From NCBI RefSeq assembly GCF_019042735.1, contig NZ_JAHQCR010000023.1, forward strand, positions 1 through 64,000: 64,000 bases of DNA. Direction: 5' to 3'. Under the pieces are notes generated by a model. The model ran no database searches. It was not told the DNA's origin and saw only the letters and a program-made list of their open reading frames with translations. The number at the start of each line of letters is the position of its first letter. Position 1 is the stretch's first letter. The position numbers and the translations under genes were made by a program. The DNA is from Evansella alkalicola. Its GTDB lineage: Bacteria; Bacillota; Bacilli; Bacillales; Salisediminibacteriaceae. Positions 16,041 to 24,983 of this stretch are shown in pieces.

Positions 16041-17405
16041 ATGAAGATTAACGGAAAGAAATCAATGTTGGGTTTAGTGATGCTACTATTAACCGTTCTT
16101 ATAATTGGTTGTAATAATGAAACGGACGCATCAGGCGAAGAAAGTAACGCAAATGAGAACGAAGATCCTACTTTTCCAGTAGAGGTGAATGAAGTTCATA
16201 CAGGTGTATTAACAAGTGAACTTAACGTATCAGGGAATATTATGGCAGCAAAGCATATGCCCGTTATAGCATTTATGAACGCGGAAGTAGTTGCTGTACA
16301 TGTGGAAAACGGTGATACGGTAGAAAAAGGCGATGTATTAATTGAATTGGATGCAACAGATATGGAATTAAACCTTGCCCAAGCCCAAGCGGGGTTAGAC
16401 GCAGCTAAAGCGAATTTACAAAGTGCAGAATCTATGAGAGACCAGGGCATTAAGCAGGCAGAAATGCAGTTGAATCAAGCTAGAGATATGTACGATATGG
16501 TCAAAGAAGCAAGGGAAAAGGCAGAAAGTATTTCCACCAATAACAGTCAATCATCAGCGGATAGGGAAAAGGGAGAGGAGGGTCTTGATTTTGATATAAG
16601 TGCTATAACAGAAGAGATGGAGGCCCTCATGGAAAATCTTCTTGTTAGTAGTACCGCTCCTTCTGAGGCAGATGAAAGACAAGCAAGGACAGCGGTTCGA
16701 CAAGCTGAAATGGGACTAGAACAGGCCAAAGGTAGTGACCAAATTAAAGCAGCTGAGGCATCTGTTAGACAGGCTGAGATCTCCGTTGAGATGGCCAAGA
16801 ACCAGCAGTCGAATGCAGTAGTTACGGCACCAATGTCAGGACAGATTACTAATTTTAATGTGGTTGAAGGGGAATTAGTATCTCCTCAAGCACCTATCAT
16901 GCAGTTAGTACAAATGGATGAGCCAGTTGTGAACATTAGCGTAAATGAATCCTTATTACCTAATATTGAAGTGGGTCAAGAGGTTACGGTTGAAGTACCA
17001 ACATTCAATCAAAGGTATGAAGGAGTGATCAAGCATATTGGCATTATGCCTGGAGAGCAATCTCGTGCTTATCCAGTAGAGGTTAGTATTTCAGAACCAG
17101 AAGATAATTTAAGAGTTGGTATGCATGCTAAAGTAATGATTCATACAGGGAAATCAGCGGAAGAAGTACTTGTACCGATTCGGGCTGTTCTAGAAGAGAA
17201 TGGTGAACGAGTTGTTTATGTGACAACAGATGGGGAGAGTGCAGAACGCCGAGTTATTTCTATTGGGAATGAATCCTCGGAATGGTATGCAGTGGAACGT
17301 GGCTTGGAAGAAGGAGAACTCATTATTGTTAACGGTAATCATCAACTATTTGACGGAGCACTGATCAATGTTAGAAACGGAGATCAATTTAACTTGGGCG
17401 AGTAA
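16041..17405 (+). CDS. RND efflux adaptor lipoprotein (HlyD/AcrA-like)
   Basis: A 454-residue membrane-fusion-type adaptor. The signal peptide ends in the lipobox IIGC (Cys about 24). The biotinyl-lipoyl half motif VEKGDVLIELDATD and the return half (MSGQITNFNVVEGELVSPQAP) flank an Ala/Gln/Glu-rich coiled coil (about 115-255) that contains an acidic insert. A beta-barrel domain and C-terminal membrane-proximal domain follow. ATG 16041 has GGGGGGAAAAGA before it. The pump gene begins 48 bases downstream, so the two form one efflux operon. Confidence 0.9.
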   Translation: MKINGKKSMLGLVMLLLTVLIIGCNNETDASGEESNANENEDPTFPVEVNEVHTGVLTSELNVSGNIMAAKHMPVIAFMNAEVVAVHVENGDTVEKGDVLIELDATDMELNLAQAQAGLDAAKANLQSAESMRDQGIKQAEMQLNQARDMYDMVKEAREKAESISTNNSQSSADREKGEEGLDFDISAITEEMEALMENLLVSSTAPSEADERQARTAVRQAEMGLEQAKGSDQIKAAEASVRQAEISVEMAKNQQSNAVVTAPMSGQITNFNVVEGELVSPQAPIMQLVQMDEPVVNISVNESLLPNIEVGQEVTVEVPTFNQRYEGVIKHIGIMPGEQSRAYPVEVSISEPEDNLRVGMHAKVMIHTGKSAEEVLVPIRAVLEENGERVVYVTTDGESAERRVISIGNESSEWYAVERGLEEGELIIVNGNHQLFDGALINVRNGDQFNLGE

Positions 17406-17453
17406 AAATTGAAGTAGTTCAAGCAACTGAAGCATTAATACGGAGGTACAAAA

Positions 17454-20400
17454 ATGAAACTCATTAAAGAATCAGTGATGCGGCCAGTTGGCGTGATCAT
17501 TATTGCTCTCGTCATGATAATTTTAGGTGGCGTATCTTTATCTGGATTAAAGGTGGACTTAATGCCTGATTTAGAATTACCTATAGCCGCTGTATCAACA
17601 CCATATCCTGGAGCTGCACCACAGGAGGTTGAGAATCTCGTTACAAGGCCTTTAGAAGGTGTTTTAACTGCTACAGAAGGACTTTCTACTATTCAGTCCA
17701 TTTCAACTCAAAATCAATCAGTAATTATATTGATGTATGATTTTAATACGGATTTGGACTCAGTGATGCTGGATTTGCGCGATAGGATTGATATGGTACG
17801 ACCTACTCTTCCAGACGGGGCGGATGCGCCAAGTGTGATGAGATTTGATCCTAACCAAATGCCAATTATGCAGGTTGGTATTTCAGCAGAAATGGACTTA
17901 TCTAGGTTAACATACATTGCTGAAGAAAACATCGTTCCACAGATTGAACGGATACCAGGTGTTGCTTCAGTAGGATTAACAGGTGGACAAGAACGTGAAA
18001 TTTTAGTTGAACCTAACTTATCTGAGTTACAGAGATATGGACTTTCTATTTCCCAGCTAGCTCAAATGATTGGTGGAGAAAATAGAAGTATACCTGCTGG
18101 TGAAATCAAACGTGCTGGCCAGGAGATGTCCCTTCGTATTTTGGGTGAATTTCAGTCTGTTGCGGAAATTGAAAATATAAATATTCCACTACAAACAGGG
18201 GAAATATTAAAGCTTTCTGATGTAGCAGAAGTGAAGGACACGTTTGTAGAGATGAATTCCTTTGCCTATGTGAACGGGGAGCCTACATTAAGTATGGACA
18301 TCTCTAAACAGGCAGATGCAAATACGGTAGAGGTATCTGCAGCGGTCTCAGATGAATTAGATAAGATTCAAAGTGAAATATCTCAAAATGTTACACTCAC
18401 TAAAATTATGGATTCAGCTGAGTTTATTAATGATTCCATCAAAAGTGTTGCATTGAACATGCTTCTTGGGGGAGCGATGGCGATATTTGTTCTCCTACTT
18501 TTCTTACGTAGTTTTAGAAGTACATTAATTATTGGATTAGCAATACCTATTGCTGTTATATCAGCATTTACACTCCTTTATTTTGCAGGAGAGACTGTGA
18601 ATATTATTACACTTGGAGGACTAGCGTTAGGAATTGGTCTCTTGGTGGATAGCTCCATCGTTATTTTAGAAAACATCTATAAATTCCGAGAACAGGGCTA
18701 TAGTCGAATAGATTCAGCGATTAAAGGGGCATCGGAAGTATCGTCTGCCGTTATTGCGGCTACTCTAACTAGTTTAGTTGTATTCGTTCCGATTGTATTT
18801 ACTTCTGGTATTGCTGCAGAGTTATTTATTCCTCTTGCATTAACGGTAGGTTTTACGCTTGTTGCTGCCCTAGTTGTGGCATTAACTTTAGTACCTATGC
18901 TAGCAAGACTTTTACTACCTGAGCTGAAAGATAAGGAAGAATCTAGAGGCTTACGAAAAATCGGCGACAAAATTGGAAATGGTCTTGATAGCTTAAATCG
19001 TGGCTATCGACGAGTTCTAAAATGGTCCATTAATCATAAGAAGACCATTGTTTTCGGAACGCTGCTTTTATTAGTTGCCAGCCTTGGAACGGTGCGCTTT
19101 GTTGGAGTAGAATTCATCCCTTCCTTTGATCAGGGAGAAATTGCAGCCAGCTTTGAAGCGCCTTCAGGAACAAGTTTTGAAGAAACAAGGGAATCATTAA
19201 GCAAAGTGGAAGAGTTTCTCCTTGAAACAGGAGCTACGGAAGTGGTAAATACTTCTATTGGTGGCGGCGGTATGATGGGTATGGGTGGTCCTGCTGATAC
19301 GAATTCAGGGGATATTTATGTACGCATGCTCCCATCAAATGAAAGGGACATTACATCAAATCAGCTTATAAATGACTTAACAGAATTCGGGGAAACATTA
19401 CCAGATTTTGATATAGATGTATGGGCATTTGAAAGTGACGGAATGGGTGGTAATCCCATCGATATTGAGGTAAGAGGGGACGATTTTGAAACCTTAAACC
19501 TTATTGCTGATGATATTAGAGATATTATTAGTGAAGTACCTGGTACGGCAAATGTAACCCATTCTATGGGCGAAACAAGACCCGAAATGCAGCTTCATAT
19601 AGACCGTGACTTAGCATTGCAGTATGGATTAACTTATGCAGGAATCATGGACACGGTAAGAAGTAGTGTGAGTGGGCAAGTTGCCTCACTTATGCGTACA
19701 GAAGGACAGGAAGTGAGCATTACTGTTATTTTGCCTAGGGAATATCGGGAAAATTATAACCAATTACAGAATCTCCCACTAATGACCCAAACTGGTGATA
19801 CTGTACTATTATCTTCAGTAGCGGAGTTTGTTCAAGCGGAAGGACCGAATACGATTAACCGCCAGGATCAAAGCCGAGGGGTTTCTATAACTGGGGATAT
19901 TATGGAACGAGATTTAGGTAGTGTGATAGCTGATATTGAAGCTGAACTTGATCAATATGTCTTCCCAGAAGGATATGATTTCAACACTGGTGGAGAATAT
20001 GAGCAGATGATGGATACCTTTAGTGATCTAGCTCTTGCCTTAGGTTTAGCTATTTTCCTTGTATATGCAGTCATGGCCTTCCAGTTTGAAAAAGTCCTTT
20101 ATCCATTTATCGTGATGTTTAGTTTACCAGCTACATTTATTGGTATTATGGCAGGATTCCTCATTACAGGGAGACCATTAAGCGCACCAGCTTTCATTGG
20201 TATAATCATGCTTGCTGGTATAGTTGTTAACAACGCCATCGTATTGGTGGACTATATTAATAAATTGCGAGATCGTGGCTTATCCCGTGACGAGGCGATT
20301 TTAGAAGCAGGACCAGTGAGGTTACGTCCTATTTTAATGACGATGCTTACGACCGTATTGGCTATGACACCTCTTGCGATTGGTATAGGAGAGGGAGCAG

Positions 20401-20597
20401 AGCTACAAGCACCAATGGCTACAGTTGTGGTATTTGGTCTAGCCTTCTCAACTGTCATAACACTTGTACTGGTTCCAGTTGTTTATATTTACACGGATCA
20501 ATTTACAGAGTGGTGGAAAGGTTTATTCAATCGCGATGGTCGTGGAAAAAATAAAGAAGATGATAATAAATTGATCGAGGATCCAGAAGAAAGTTAA
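17454..20597 (+). CDS. RND family efflux pump (AcrB/SwrC-like)
   Basis: A 1047-residue proton-driven exporter with 12 helices in two halves and two large extracytoplasmic loops. Features are the N-terminal RPVGVIIIALVMIILGGVSL segment, YPGAAPQEVE, the TM4 segment LGIGLLVDSSIVILENIYK with the charged pair used in proton relay, and the repeat LAGIVVNNAIVLVDYINKLRDRG in the second half. It resembles SwrC/YerP of Bacillus, which exports surfactin-like and cationic compounds; here an adaptor gene precedes it, unlike B. subtilis swrC. Substrate is not deducible. Confidence 0.93.
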   Translation: MKLIKESVMRPVGVIIIALVMIILGGVSLSGLKVDLMPDLELPIAAVSTPYPGAAPQEVENLVTRPLEGVLTATEGLSTIQSISTQNQSVIILMYDFNTDLDSVMLDLRDRIDMVRPTLPDGADAPSVMRFDPNQMPIMQVGISAEMDLSRLTYIAEENIVPQIERIPGVASVGLTGGQEREILVEPNLSELQRYGLSISQLAQMIGGENRSIPAGEIKRAGQEMSLRILGEFQSVAEIENINIPLQTGEILKLSDVAEVKDTFVEMNSFAYVNGEPTLSMDISKQADANTVEVSAAVSDELDKIQSEISQNVTLTKIMDSAEFINDSIKSVALNMLLGGAMAIFVLLLFLRSFRSTLIIGLAIPIAVISAFTLLYFAGETVNIITLGGLALGIGLLVDSSIVILENIYKFREQGYSRIDSAIKGASEVSSAVIAATLTSLVVFVPIVFTSGIAAELFIPLALTVGFTLVAALVVALTLVPMLARLLLPELKDKEESRGLRKIGDKIGNGLDSLNRGYRRVLKWSINHKKTIVFGTLLLLVASLGTVRFVGVEFIPSFDQGEIAASFEAPSGTSFEETRESLSKVEEFLLETGATEVVNTSIGGGGMMGMGGPADTNSGDIYVRMLPSNERDITSNQLINDLTEFGETLPDFDIDVWAFESDGMGGNPIDIEVRGDDFETLNLIADDIRDIISEVPGTANVTHSMGETRPEMQLHIDRDLALQYGLTYAGIMDTVRSSVSGQVASLMRTEGQEVSITVILPREYRENYNQLQNLPLMTQTGDTVLLSSVAEFVQAEGPNTINRQDQSRGVSITGDIMERDLGSVIADIEAELDQYVFPEGYDFNTGGEYEQMMDTFSDLALALGLAIFLVYAVMAFQFEKVLYPFIVMFSLPATFIGIMAGFLITGRPLSAPAFIGIIMLAGIVVNNAIVLVDYINKLRDRGLSRDEAILEAGPVRLRPILMTMLTTVLAMTPLAIGIGEGAELQAPMATVVVFGLAFSTVITLVLVPVVYIYTDQFTEWWKGLFNRDGRGKNKEDDNKLIEDPEES

Positions 20598-20629
20598 TGA
20601 AGTGAATACTGAATAAATGATGAAAAGGA

Positions 20630-20686
20630 AGAGGCTGTCCCTAAAGGTCATAGATAATGACTTTAGAGGGAAAGCCTCTTTTTTTT
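20630..20686 (+). terminator. Terminator of efflux operon, shared repeat type
   Basis: GAGGCT..AGCCTC stem with inner GTCCCTAAAGGTCA / TGACTTTAGAGGG arms and eight T. Same family as the csp terminator at 3913-3965. Confidence 0.88.
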
Positions 20687-20693
20687 GATTTTT

Positions 20694-20856
20694 CGCAATG
20701 GTTTCGGGTAATTGAACACGATTTATTTTACCTTTACCGTGGTCCGTCATCGACTTCGAGTAATTAAAACTTAGTTTATCTTACCTTTACGGTGTTCCGT
20801 TATCGGCTTCGGGGAAATAAATGCGATTTATTTTACCTTTACAAGGATCGCTCAAT
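20694..20856. repeat. Three degenerate 53-57 bp tandem repeats
   Basis: Units begin with CG at 20694, 20751 and 20804. Each has a CTTCG/TTTCG-G start, an AT-rich centre with the shared string TTACCTTTAC, and a CCGTCAT/CCGTTAT/CTCAAT end. A fourth start at 20857 runs into an imperfect inverted repeat. Confidence 0.65.
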
Positions 20857-20922
20857 CGCTTCGGGGTTCTAATTCTTATTAATACTTCCCGAAGCCACTC
20901 GCACTTGAGCGTCTTGGGTTCT
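20848..20922. repeat. Imperfect inverted repeat
   Basis: CGCTCAATCGCTTCGGG on the left pairs with CCCGAAGCC...CTTGAGCG on the right (gapped), around an AT-rich loop. It closes the tandem-repeat block. Confidence 0.5.
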
Positions 20923-21240
20923 ATATAAATCAAAGTATCTTCAAAGAAAAAAGAGTGCCTTAATTTTTATTTAAGTAGTTCCGTTCGTGAGGAGAAAAAT
21001 ACAAATATAACCTTAATTCCTAGTCCAAATAGATAGCTAATTATACTAGGAGTTTTTATTGATATAACAAGGTATTCCCTTAATTTAGTCTCTAATTGAA
21101 CTCCAAATATCGCACTAAAAAACAACAGACTATTACTCATTATTCAATAATTATTTTGTATGTTAAAGTAACTACTATTTGCCTATCTAAAATAGAGTTG
21201 AATTAGGTTGAACTTGAGTAACCAGAAATGAGTTGCGTAA

Positions 21241-21427
21241 ATAAGTGGAGAAATTCCGCTTATTTATAAATTAGCAACAAAAATCACTGGAATAGAAGGA
21301 GAAATTCCGGCTATTTATTAAAAAGTGGTGAAAATAAGCCATTTTACTTTGCTTAAAGGGAAAAACTCCGTTTATTTAACAAGAACCAAACGCAATCCTG
21401 GAGCATAAGCGGAAATACTCCGCTTAT
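21241..21427. repeat. Four copies of an interrupted palindrome, ATAAGnGGAGAAATTCCGCTTAT type
   Basis: Copies at about 21241-21263, 21291-21315, 21351-21377 and 21405-21427, spaced 50-60 bases apart. Each has an inverted repeat (AAGCGGA..TCCGCTT or a decayed form) with AT-rich edges. They lie inside the element flanked by long inverted repeats. Confidence 0.6.
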
Positions 21428-21527
21428 TTCAAAATTTCACTACCACCCCTCAATAAATCATCCTCCCACCACCGCAATATTAAAATGAGGGAGTTTAAGA
21501 ACATTTTTCATAGTATTAATCTATAAT

Positions 21528-21570
21528 AAAAACCGAGACAATTTCACATAGTGAAAAGGTCTCGGTTTTG
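21528..21570. other. Strong hairpin inside repeat element
   Basis: AAAACCGAGAC..GTCTCGGTTTT, 11-bp perfect stem with a second small stem (TTTCAC..GTGAAA) in the loop. It looks like a transcription terminator, possibly left over from a lost gene. Confidence 0.55.
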
Positions 21571-21676
21571 CTGTACCATTTTTAGTTTTCTCCATCTAAA
21601 CGGAACTACTTAAATTTTTTATTAGGGCACTCTCTTTCTCCTCGAATATGAGCGTTTATCTCTTGGTCCTTCATAC

Positions 21677-21970
21677 TTAAATGGAAAGGCTGATTTCTCC
21701 ATCCTCACTTATTTCAACTGTACTGTAGCTTTCAAATGTTTCTGGATTTGTAATTTCATGCTCCCCTAGCCTACCAAAGCTGTCCATATACTGTTGATAC
21801 GCCTCAACGTCCTTAATAATGTGATAATAATACACTTTTTTCCCACCAGTTTCATCGGTACTTTTTAAGGAAAAACAATCATGGAATTGCTCTTTAAACC
21901 ACTCTCTTGCCTGATCGTGATTTTCAAAATCAGGCATATCAGTACTGATTTCTGTAAGGTTAAACTTCAT
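21677..21970 (-). CDS. Hypothetical acidic small protein
   Basis: A 97-residue soluble protein, rich in Asp/Glu and aromatic residues, no signal peptide or membrane segment. A repeated feel of short strands (YSTVEISEDGEISLSI at the end) suggests a small alpha/beta fold. ATG 21970 was chosen because GAGGAG lies 9 bases before it, while the GTG at 21979 touches the ribosome site. It stands alone beside the repeat-rich region. I do not recognise the family. Confidence 0.65.
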   Translation of the reverse strand: MKFNLTEISTDMPDFENHDQAREWFKEQFHDCFSLKSTDETGGKKVYYYHIIKDVEAYQQYMDSFGRLGEHEITNPETFESYSTVEISEDGEISLSI

Positions 21971-22058
21971 TGTAACCACTCCTCAGTCAATACTATTTTC
22001 TAAACCTATGATGTCCTGAAATATGTCTGTCAATCCATAAAATGTAACAAATATGTAA

Positions 22059-22152
22059 ATTATAAAACAGTACCTTGTAATGAACAATAGTATATGGTAA
22101 ACTTTTACTGTAGAAATAAACATAACTAGGTACTGTTCATTATATAGTAGTG
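22059..22152. promoter_or_regulatory. Inverted repeats in PadR operon promoter
   Basis: AGTACCTTGTAATGAACAATAG (about 22070) and, in the opposite sense, GGTACTGTTCATTATATAG (about 22132) share the arm TGTTCATTA in inverted orientation. Such a pair upstream of a padR gene is a likely autoregulatory site. Confidence 0.4.
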
Positions 22153-22184
22153 GGTGTTAGGGTATTTTGGGAGGTGTTAACAAG

Positions 22185-22508
22185 GTGAATATTCAATTTA
22201 AAAAAGGAGTTTTAGAGCTTTGTGTACTCGTATTATTAAATAAAAAGGACCACTATGGCTACGAGTTAGTACAAAAAATATCAGAAAAATTTGCTATTTC
22301 AGAAGGGTCTGTCTATCCATTGTTACGCAGATTAACAAAGGAGGGTTACTTTACAACTTATTTAAAGGAGTCGATTGAAGGACCGTCACGTAAATATTAT
22401 CACTTAACACCTGAGGGGAAAGTCTATCTTGAAAAGTTGTATCAGGAGTGGAAAGATTTTTCTATTGGGGTAAATCAATTGATTAAAGAAGGTGTTGAAA
22501 ATGACTAG
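22185..22508 (+). CDS. PadR-family transcriptional regulator
   Basis: A 107-residue winged-helix regulator. The PadR core is clear: KKGVLELCVLVLLNKKDHYGYELVQKI, ISEGSVYPLLRRLTKEGYF and GPSRKYYHLTPEGK. GTG 22185 is 8 bases from GGGAGGTG. It overlaps the HAAS-domain gene by 8 bases. PadR proteins usually repress their own operon, here the membrane and DUF4097 genes downstream. Confidence 0.93.
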   Translation: MNIQFKKGVLELCVLVLLNKKDHYGYELVQKISEKFAISEGSVYPLLRRLTKEGYFTTYLKESIEGPSRKYYHLTPEGKVYLEKLYQEWKDFSIGVNQLIKEGVEND

Positions 22509-23061
22509 ACAACAGTTTTTAGAAGAATTAAGGGAAGTTTTGTCTATGCTTCCCAACAAAGAACGTGAAGAAATCATGGCTGACTTTGAGGAGCATTTTG
22601 AAAATGGACTAGAAGCTGGGAAAAGGGAAGATGAAATATGTGAAGCACTTGGAAAGCCTCAGCAGATTGGGAAGGAACTTGCTGCGAGTTATCATCTTGA
22701 AAGGGCGGAAACAACCGTTTCGCCAGGAAACATTTTCCGAGCTGTTTGGGCAATTATAGGACTTGGATTTTTCAATTTAGTCATAGTTCTTGGACCTTTT
22801 ATTGCTGTATTAGGAATCATTTTTGCTGGTTGGGTGACAGGATTAGCCTTCACAGTATCGCCAGTGTTACTAATTTTTAACTATATTATATCACCTGATG
22901 CATTTCTTCTATTTGAGTTTTTCTTTTCGTTGATTCTGAGCGGAGTTGGTATTTTCCTTTCTATTGCGATGTATTTCGTAACACGTTTTATAATTAATGG
23001 ATTTATCAAATATTTATCTTACAATATGCGTCTAGTAAAAGGAGGTTTCAAGAATGCATAG
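22501..23061 (+). CDS. HAAS-domain (DUF1700) membrane protein
   Basis: A 186-residue protein with an N-terminal helical HAAS domain (about 1-60; EELREVLSMLPNKEREEIMADFEEHFENG) and three or four TM helices in the C-terminal half. HAAS proteins are commonly paired with PadR regulators and DUF4097 proteins. Overlap of 8 bases with both neighbours shows a tightly coupled operon. ATG 22501 is preceded by GAAGGTG. Confidence 0.88.
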   Translation: MTRQQFLEELREVLSMLPNKEREEIMADFEEHFENGLEAGKREDEICEALGKPQQIGKELAASYHLERAETTVSPGNIFRAVWAIIGLGFFNLVIVLGPFIAVLGIIFAGWVTGLAFTVSPVLLIFNYIISPDAFLLFEFFFSLILSGVGIFLSIAMYFVTRFIINGFIKYLSYNMRLVKGGFKNA

Positions 23062-23899
23062 ATTCAGAATGTTGTTTATTGTAGGTGGAGTTTTGCTGGC
23101 TATTGGCCTTGTTGGTAGCTTAATGACATCTGGTTCGATGGCGACTTCTCATTCTGTTATAGAAGAGATTGTTGAACAGGAGGTAGATGACATTTATGTT
23201 TATTCCAATAATACACGGATAAACATATATCCTACTGACGAATCTACTATTAAAGTAGAATTTCAAGGAGACGTATCCAGACATCAATTAACTACGGAAG
23301 TTGAGGGAGCTTCTTTAAGTGTTCGATTAGAAGGTAAGAACCGATTGAAGTTTATTGACCTTAATTTGTTCTCTAAGCCTCAAGAATTATCGGTATTTGT
23401 TCCTGAAAGAATCTATAAGTCAGTGGAACTAGATACAAGGAATGGTAGAATTCAAGTATCAAATGTAGAAGCAGAGAACTTTCAAGTGAAGACAAATAAC
23501 GGTCGCATTGAAATGAATGATATTACTAGTACGAGCATAAAGGGTTCCTCAGATAATGGAAGAATTGACCTTAGGAATGTTTCAGCTTCTAGCTTGGAAG
23601 TTCATACTCATAATGGAAGAATTGAATTGGATGGCGTACTTGGAGATATAAAGGCATCTTCAAATAATGGTAGATTAACTTTATATACGGAGAAACTGGA
23701 TAGAAACATAGAATTAGAAACACATAATGGACGAATCACAATTGAAACGGAAGAGGAACCAACCAATGTTATATATGATGTGAAAACGAATAATGGATCA
23801 ATTAGTATTATGGGAAGTAGTAATTGGGACACGTTGGTTGGGGACGGAGACCATATCGTTAAATTAACTTCAAGAAATGGAAGTATAACTGTAGAGTAA
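23054..23899 (+). CDS. DUF4097 beta-repeat surface protein
   Basis: A 281-residue protein with an N-terminal TM or signal helix (about 5-24) and an extracytoplasmic beta-rich body. The DUF4097 repeat is very clear: at least eight turns containing NGRI or NGS(I) (TRNGRIQV, TNNGRIEM, SDNGRIDL, THNGRIEL, SNNGRLTL, THNGRITI, TNNGSISI, SRNGSITV) about 20 residues apart, consistent with a right-handed beta helix. Members are placed at the envelope and seem to respond to stress. Last gene of the PadR operon. Confidence 0.88.
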   Translation: MHRFRMLFIVGGVLLAIGLVGSLMTSGSMATSHSVIEEIVEQEVDDIYVYSNNTRINIYPTDESTIKVEFQGDVSRHQLTTEVEGASLSVRLEGKNRLKFIDLNLFSKPQELSVFVPERIYKSVELDTRNGRIQVSNVEAENFQVKTNNGRIEMNDITSTSIKGSSDNGRIDLRNVSASSLEVHTHNGRIELDGVLGDIKASSNNGRLTLYTEKLDRNIELETHNGRITIETEEEPTNVIYDVKTNNGSISIMGSSNWDTLVGDGDHIVKLTSRNGSITVE

Positions 23900-24003
23900 T
23901 ATGGCGAAGTATATTTCAGAAGTAAAAAATTTGAGTTACTAAGATGTTAAAAACACTTTGTGTCCAACCTCCTTTCTTTTTTTGGGAAAATCTATTTATT
24001 CTA

Positions 24004-24034
24004 TTGACTCTCACGTTACGTGATACTTTAAAGT
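24004..24034 (+). promoter_or_regulatory. MerR-type promoter with 19-bp spacer and palindromic operator
   Basis: -35 TTGACT (24004-24009) and -10 TAAAGT (24029-24034) are separated by 19 bases. The 13-base palindrome TCACGTTACGTGA (24011-24023) fills the spacer. This is the classical MerR arrangement in which the bound regulator untwists the DNA to align the two boxes. It drives the MerR gene itself. Confidence 0.75.
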
Positions 24035-24057
24035 AATGAATGAGGAGGGGAAACAAG

Positions 24058-24804
24058 GTGTTAAAGGTAAAAGAGGTATCAGAACTAATTGGAATTAGTG
24101 TGCGCACACTACATCATTATGATGAGATAGGACTCCTCAGTCCCGAAAAGATGTCGGGTTCTGGGTATCGACTATATACAGATACTGACCTGGAAATGCT
24201 GCAGCAAATATTATTTTTCAAAGAGCTAGGTTTCCCTCTTAAAAGAATCAAGGATATTATCAATCAGCCAAGTTTTAATCGAAAAGAAGCTTTGGAAACA
24301 CAACGGAAAATGCTATTAGAAAAGAAAAAAAGACTAAATCAAATGCTAACTCTGATTGATAAAACCTTGAAACATGAGAAAGGAGAATTAGAATTGTCTA
24401 ATAAAGAACGCTTTGAGGGCTTTGACTTTAGTAAAAACCCATATGAAGAAGAGGCGCGAGAACGGTGGGGGAATGAGGCAGTTGATAAATCTAAGAAGAA
24501 GGTTTCCAGTATGTCTACTAGTGAACAAAAGGAAATGGAAGGAAAAATGAACGCGATTTATCGTAGGCTCGCTGAACTGCGTGATTCTTCCCCAACCTCC
24601 GAAGAATCACAGGAAGCGATTAAGGAATGGTATGATTTCTTGAATAGTAATTTCGGACATCAATATTCCTACGAGGCTTTTAAAGGCTTAGGGCAAATGT
24701 ATGTAGCAGACGAGAGATTCACTAAAAATATTGACCAATTTGGTGAAGGACTTGCAAAATTTATGTCAGAAGCTATGACCGCTTTTGCTGATAAAAATAA
24801 ATAA
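24058..24804 (+). CDS. MerR-family regulator with TipAS drug-binding domain
   Basis: A 248-residue regulator. The N-terminal MerR helix-turn-helix (about 3-70; VKEVSELIGISVRTLHHYDEIGLLSPEKMSGSGYRLYTD) is followed by a dimerisation coiled coil and a TipAS-like globin-fold domain (about 125-245) that senses multiple drugs or peptides. GTG 24058 follows GAGGAGGGG. It is monocistronic, autoregulated through the palindrome upstream, and terminated by a strong hairpin. Similar to Mta of B. subtilis. Confidence 0.92.
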   Translation: MLKVKEVSELIGISVRTLHHYDEIGLLSPEKMSGSGYRLYTDTDLEMLQQILFFKELGFPLKRIKDIINQPSFNRKEALETQRKMLLEKKKRLNQMLTLIDKTLKHEKGELELSNKERFEGFDFSKNPYEEEARERWGNEAVDKSKKKVSSMSTSEQKEMEGKMNAIYRRLAELRDSSPTSEESQEAIKEWYDFLNSNFGHQYSYEAFKGLGQMYVADERFTKNIDQFGEGLAKFMSEAMTAFADKNK

Positions 24805-24813
24805 TGAGTGCTA

Positions 24814-24843
24814 AGCATCCCTTACATTGAGGGGTGCTTTTTT
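24814..24843 (+). terminator. Terminator of MerR gene
   Basis: AAGCATCCCT..AGGGGTGCTT stem followed by T-run. Confidence 0.88.
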
Positions 24844-24983
24844 GTTTCAATAATCAGCTTTGAGAACGAAAAGATGCAAAAAAAATTATACTTTTGGATA
24901 CCTTACATCGATGCTGTTGTGTGGTATGTTTTATGTTGACTTCGAAGAATAATTTCCTGGATAACGAAAAGGATGGTGGCAGC

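Larger units (their letters stand above)
20944..21642. mobile_element. Non-coding element with ~55-bp terminal inverted repeats
   Basis: The left end (20944-20999) and the right end (21585-21642) are inverted copies over about 55 bases; shared blocks are AAGAGTGCC/GGCACTCT, TTTAAGTAGTTCCGTT and GGAGAAA. The 590 bases between them have no open frame of interest but hold four short palindromes and a hairpin. This is the structure of a MITE-like or decayed transposon. No clear target duplication is seen and no transposase is nearby. Confidence 0.55.

Noticed and set aside
20694..21427. Repeats as a CRISPR array
   Set aside because: Units are too degenerate and spacing too irregular, with no spacer-like unique segments and no cas genes.
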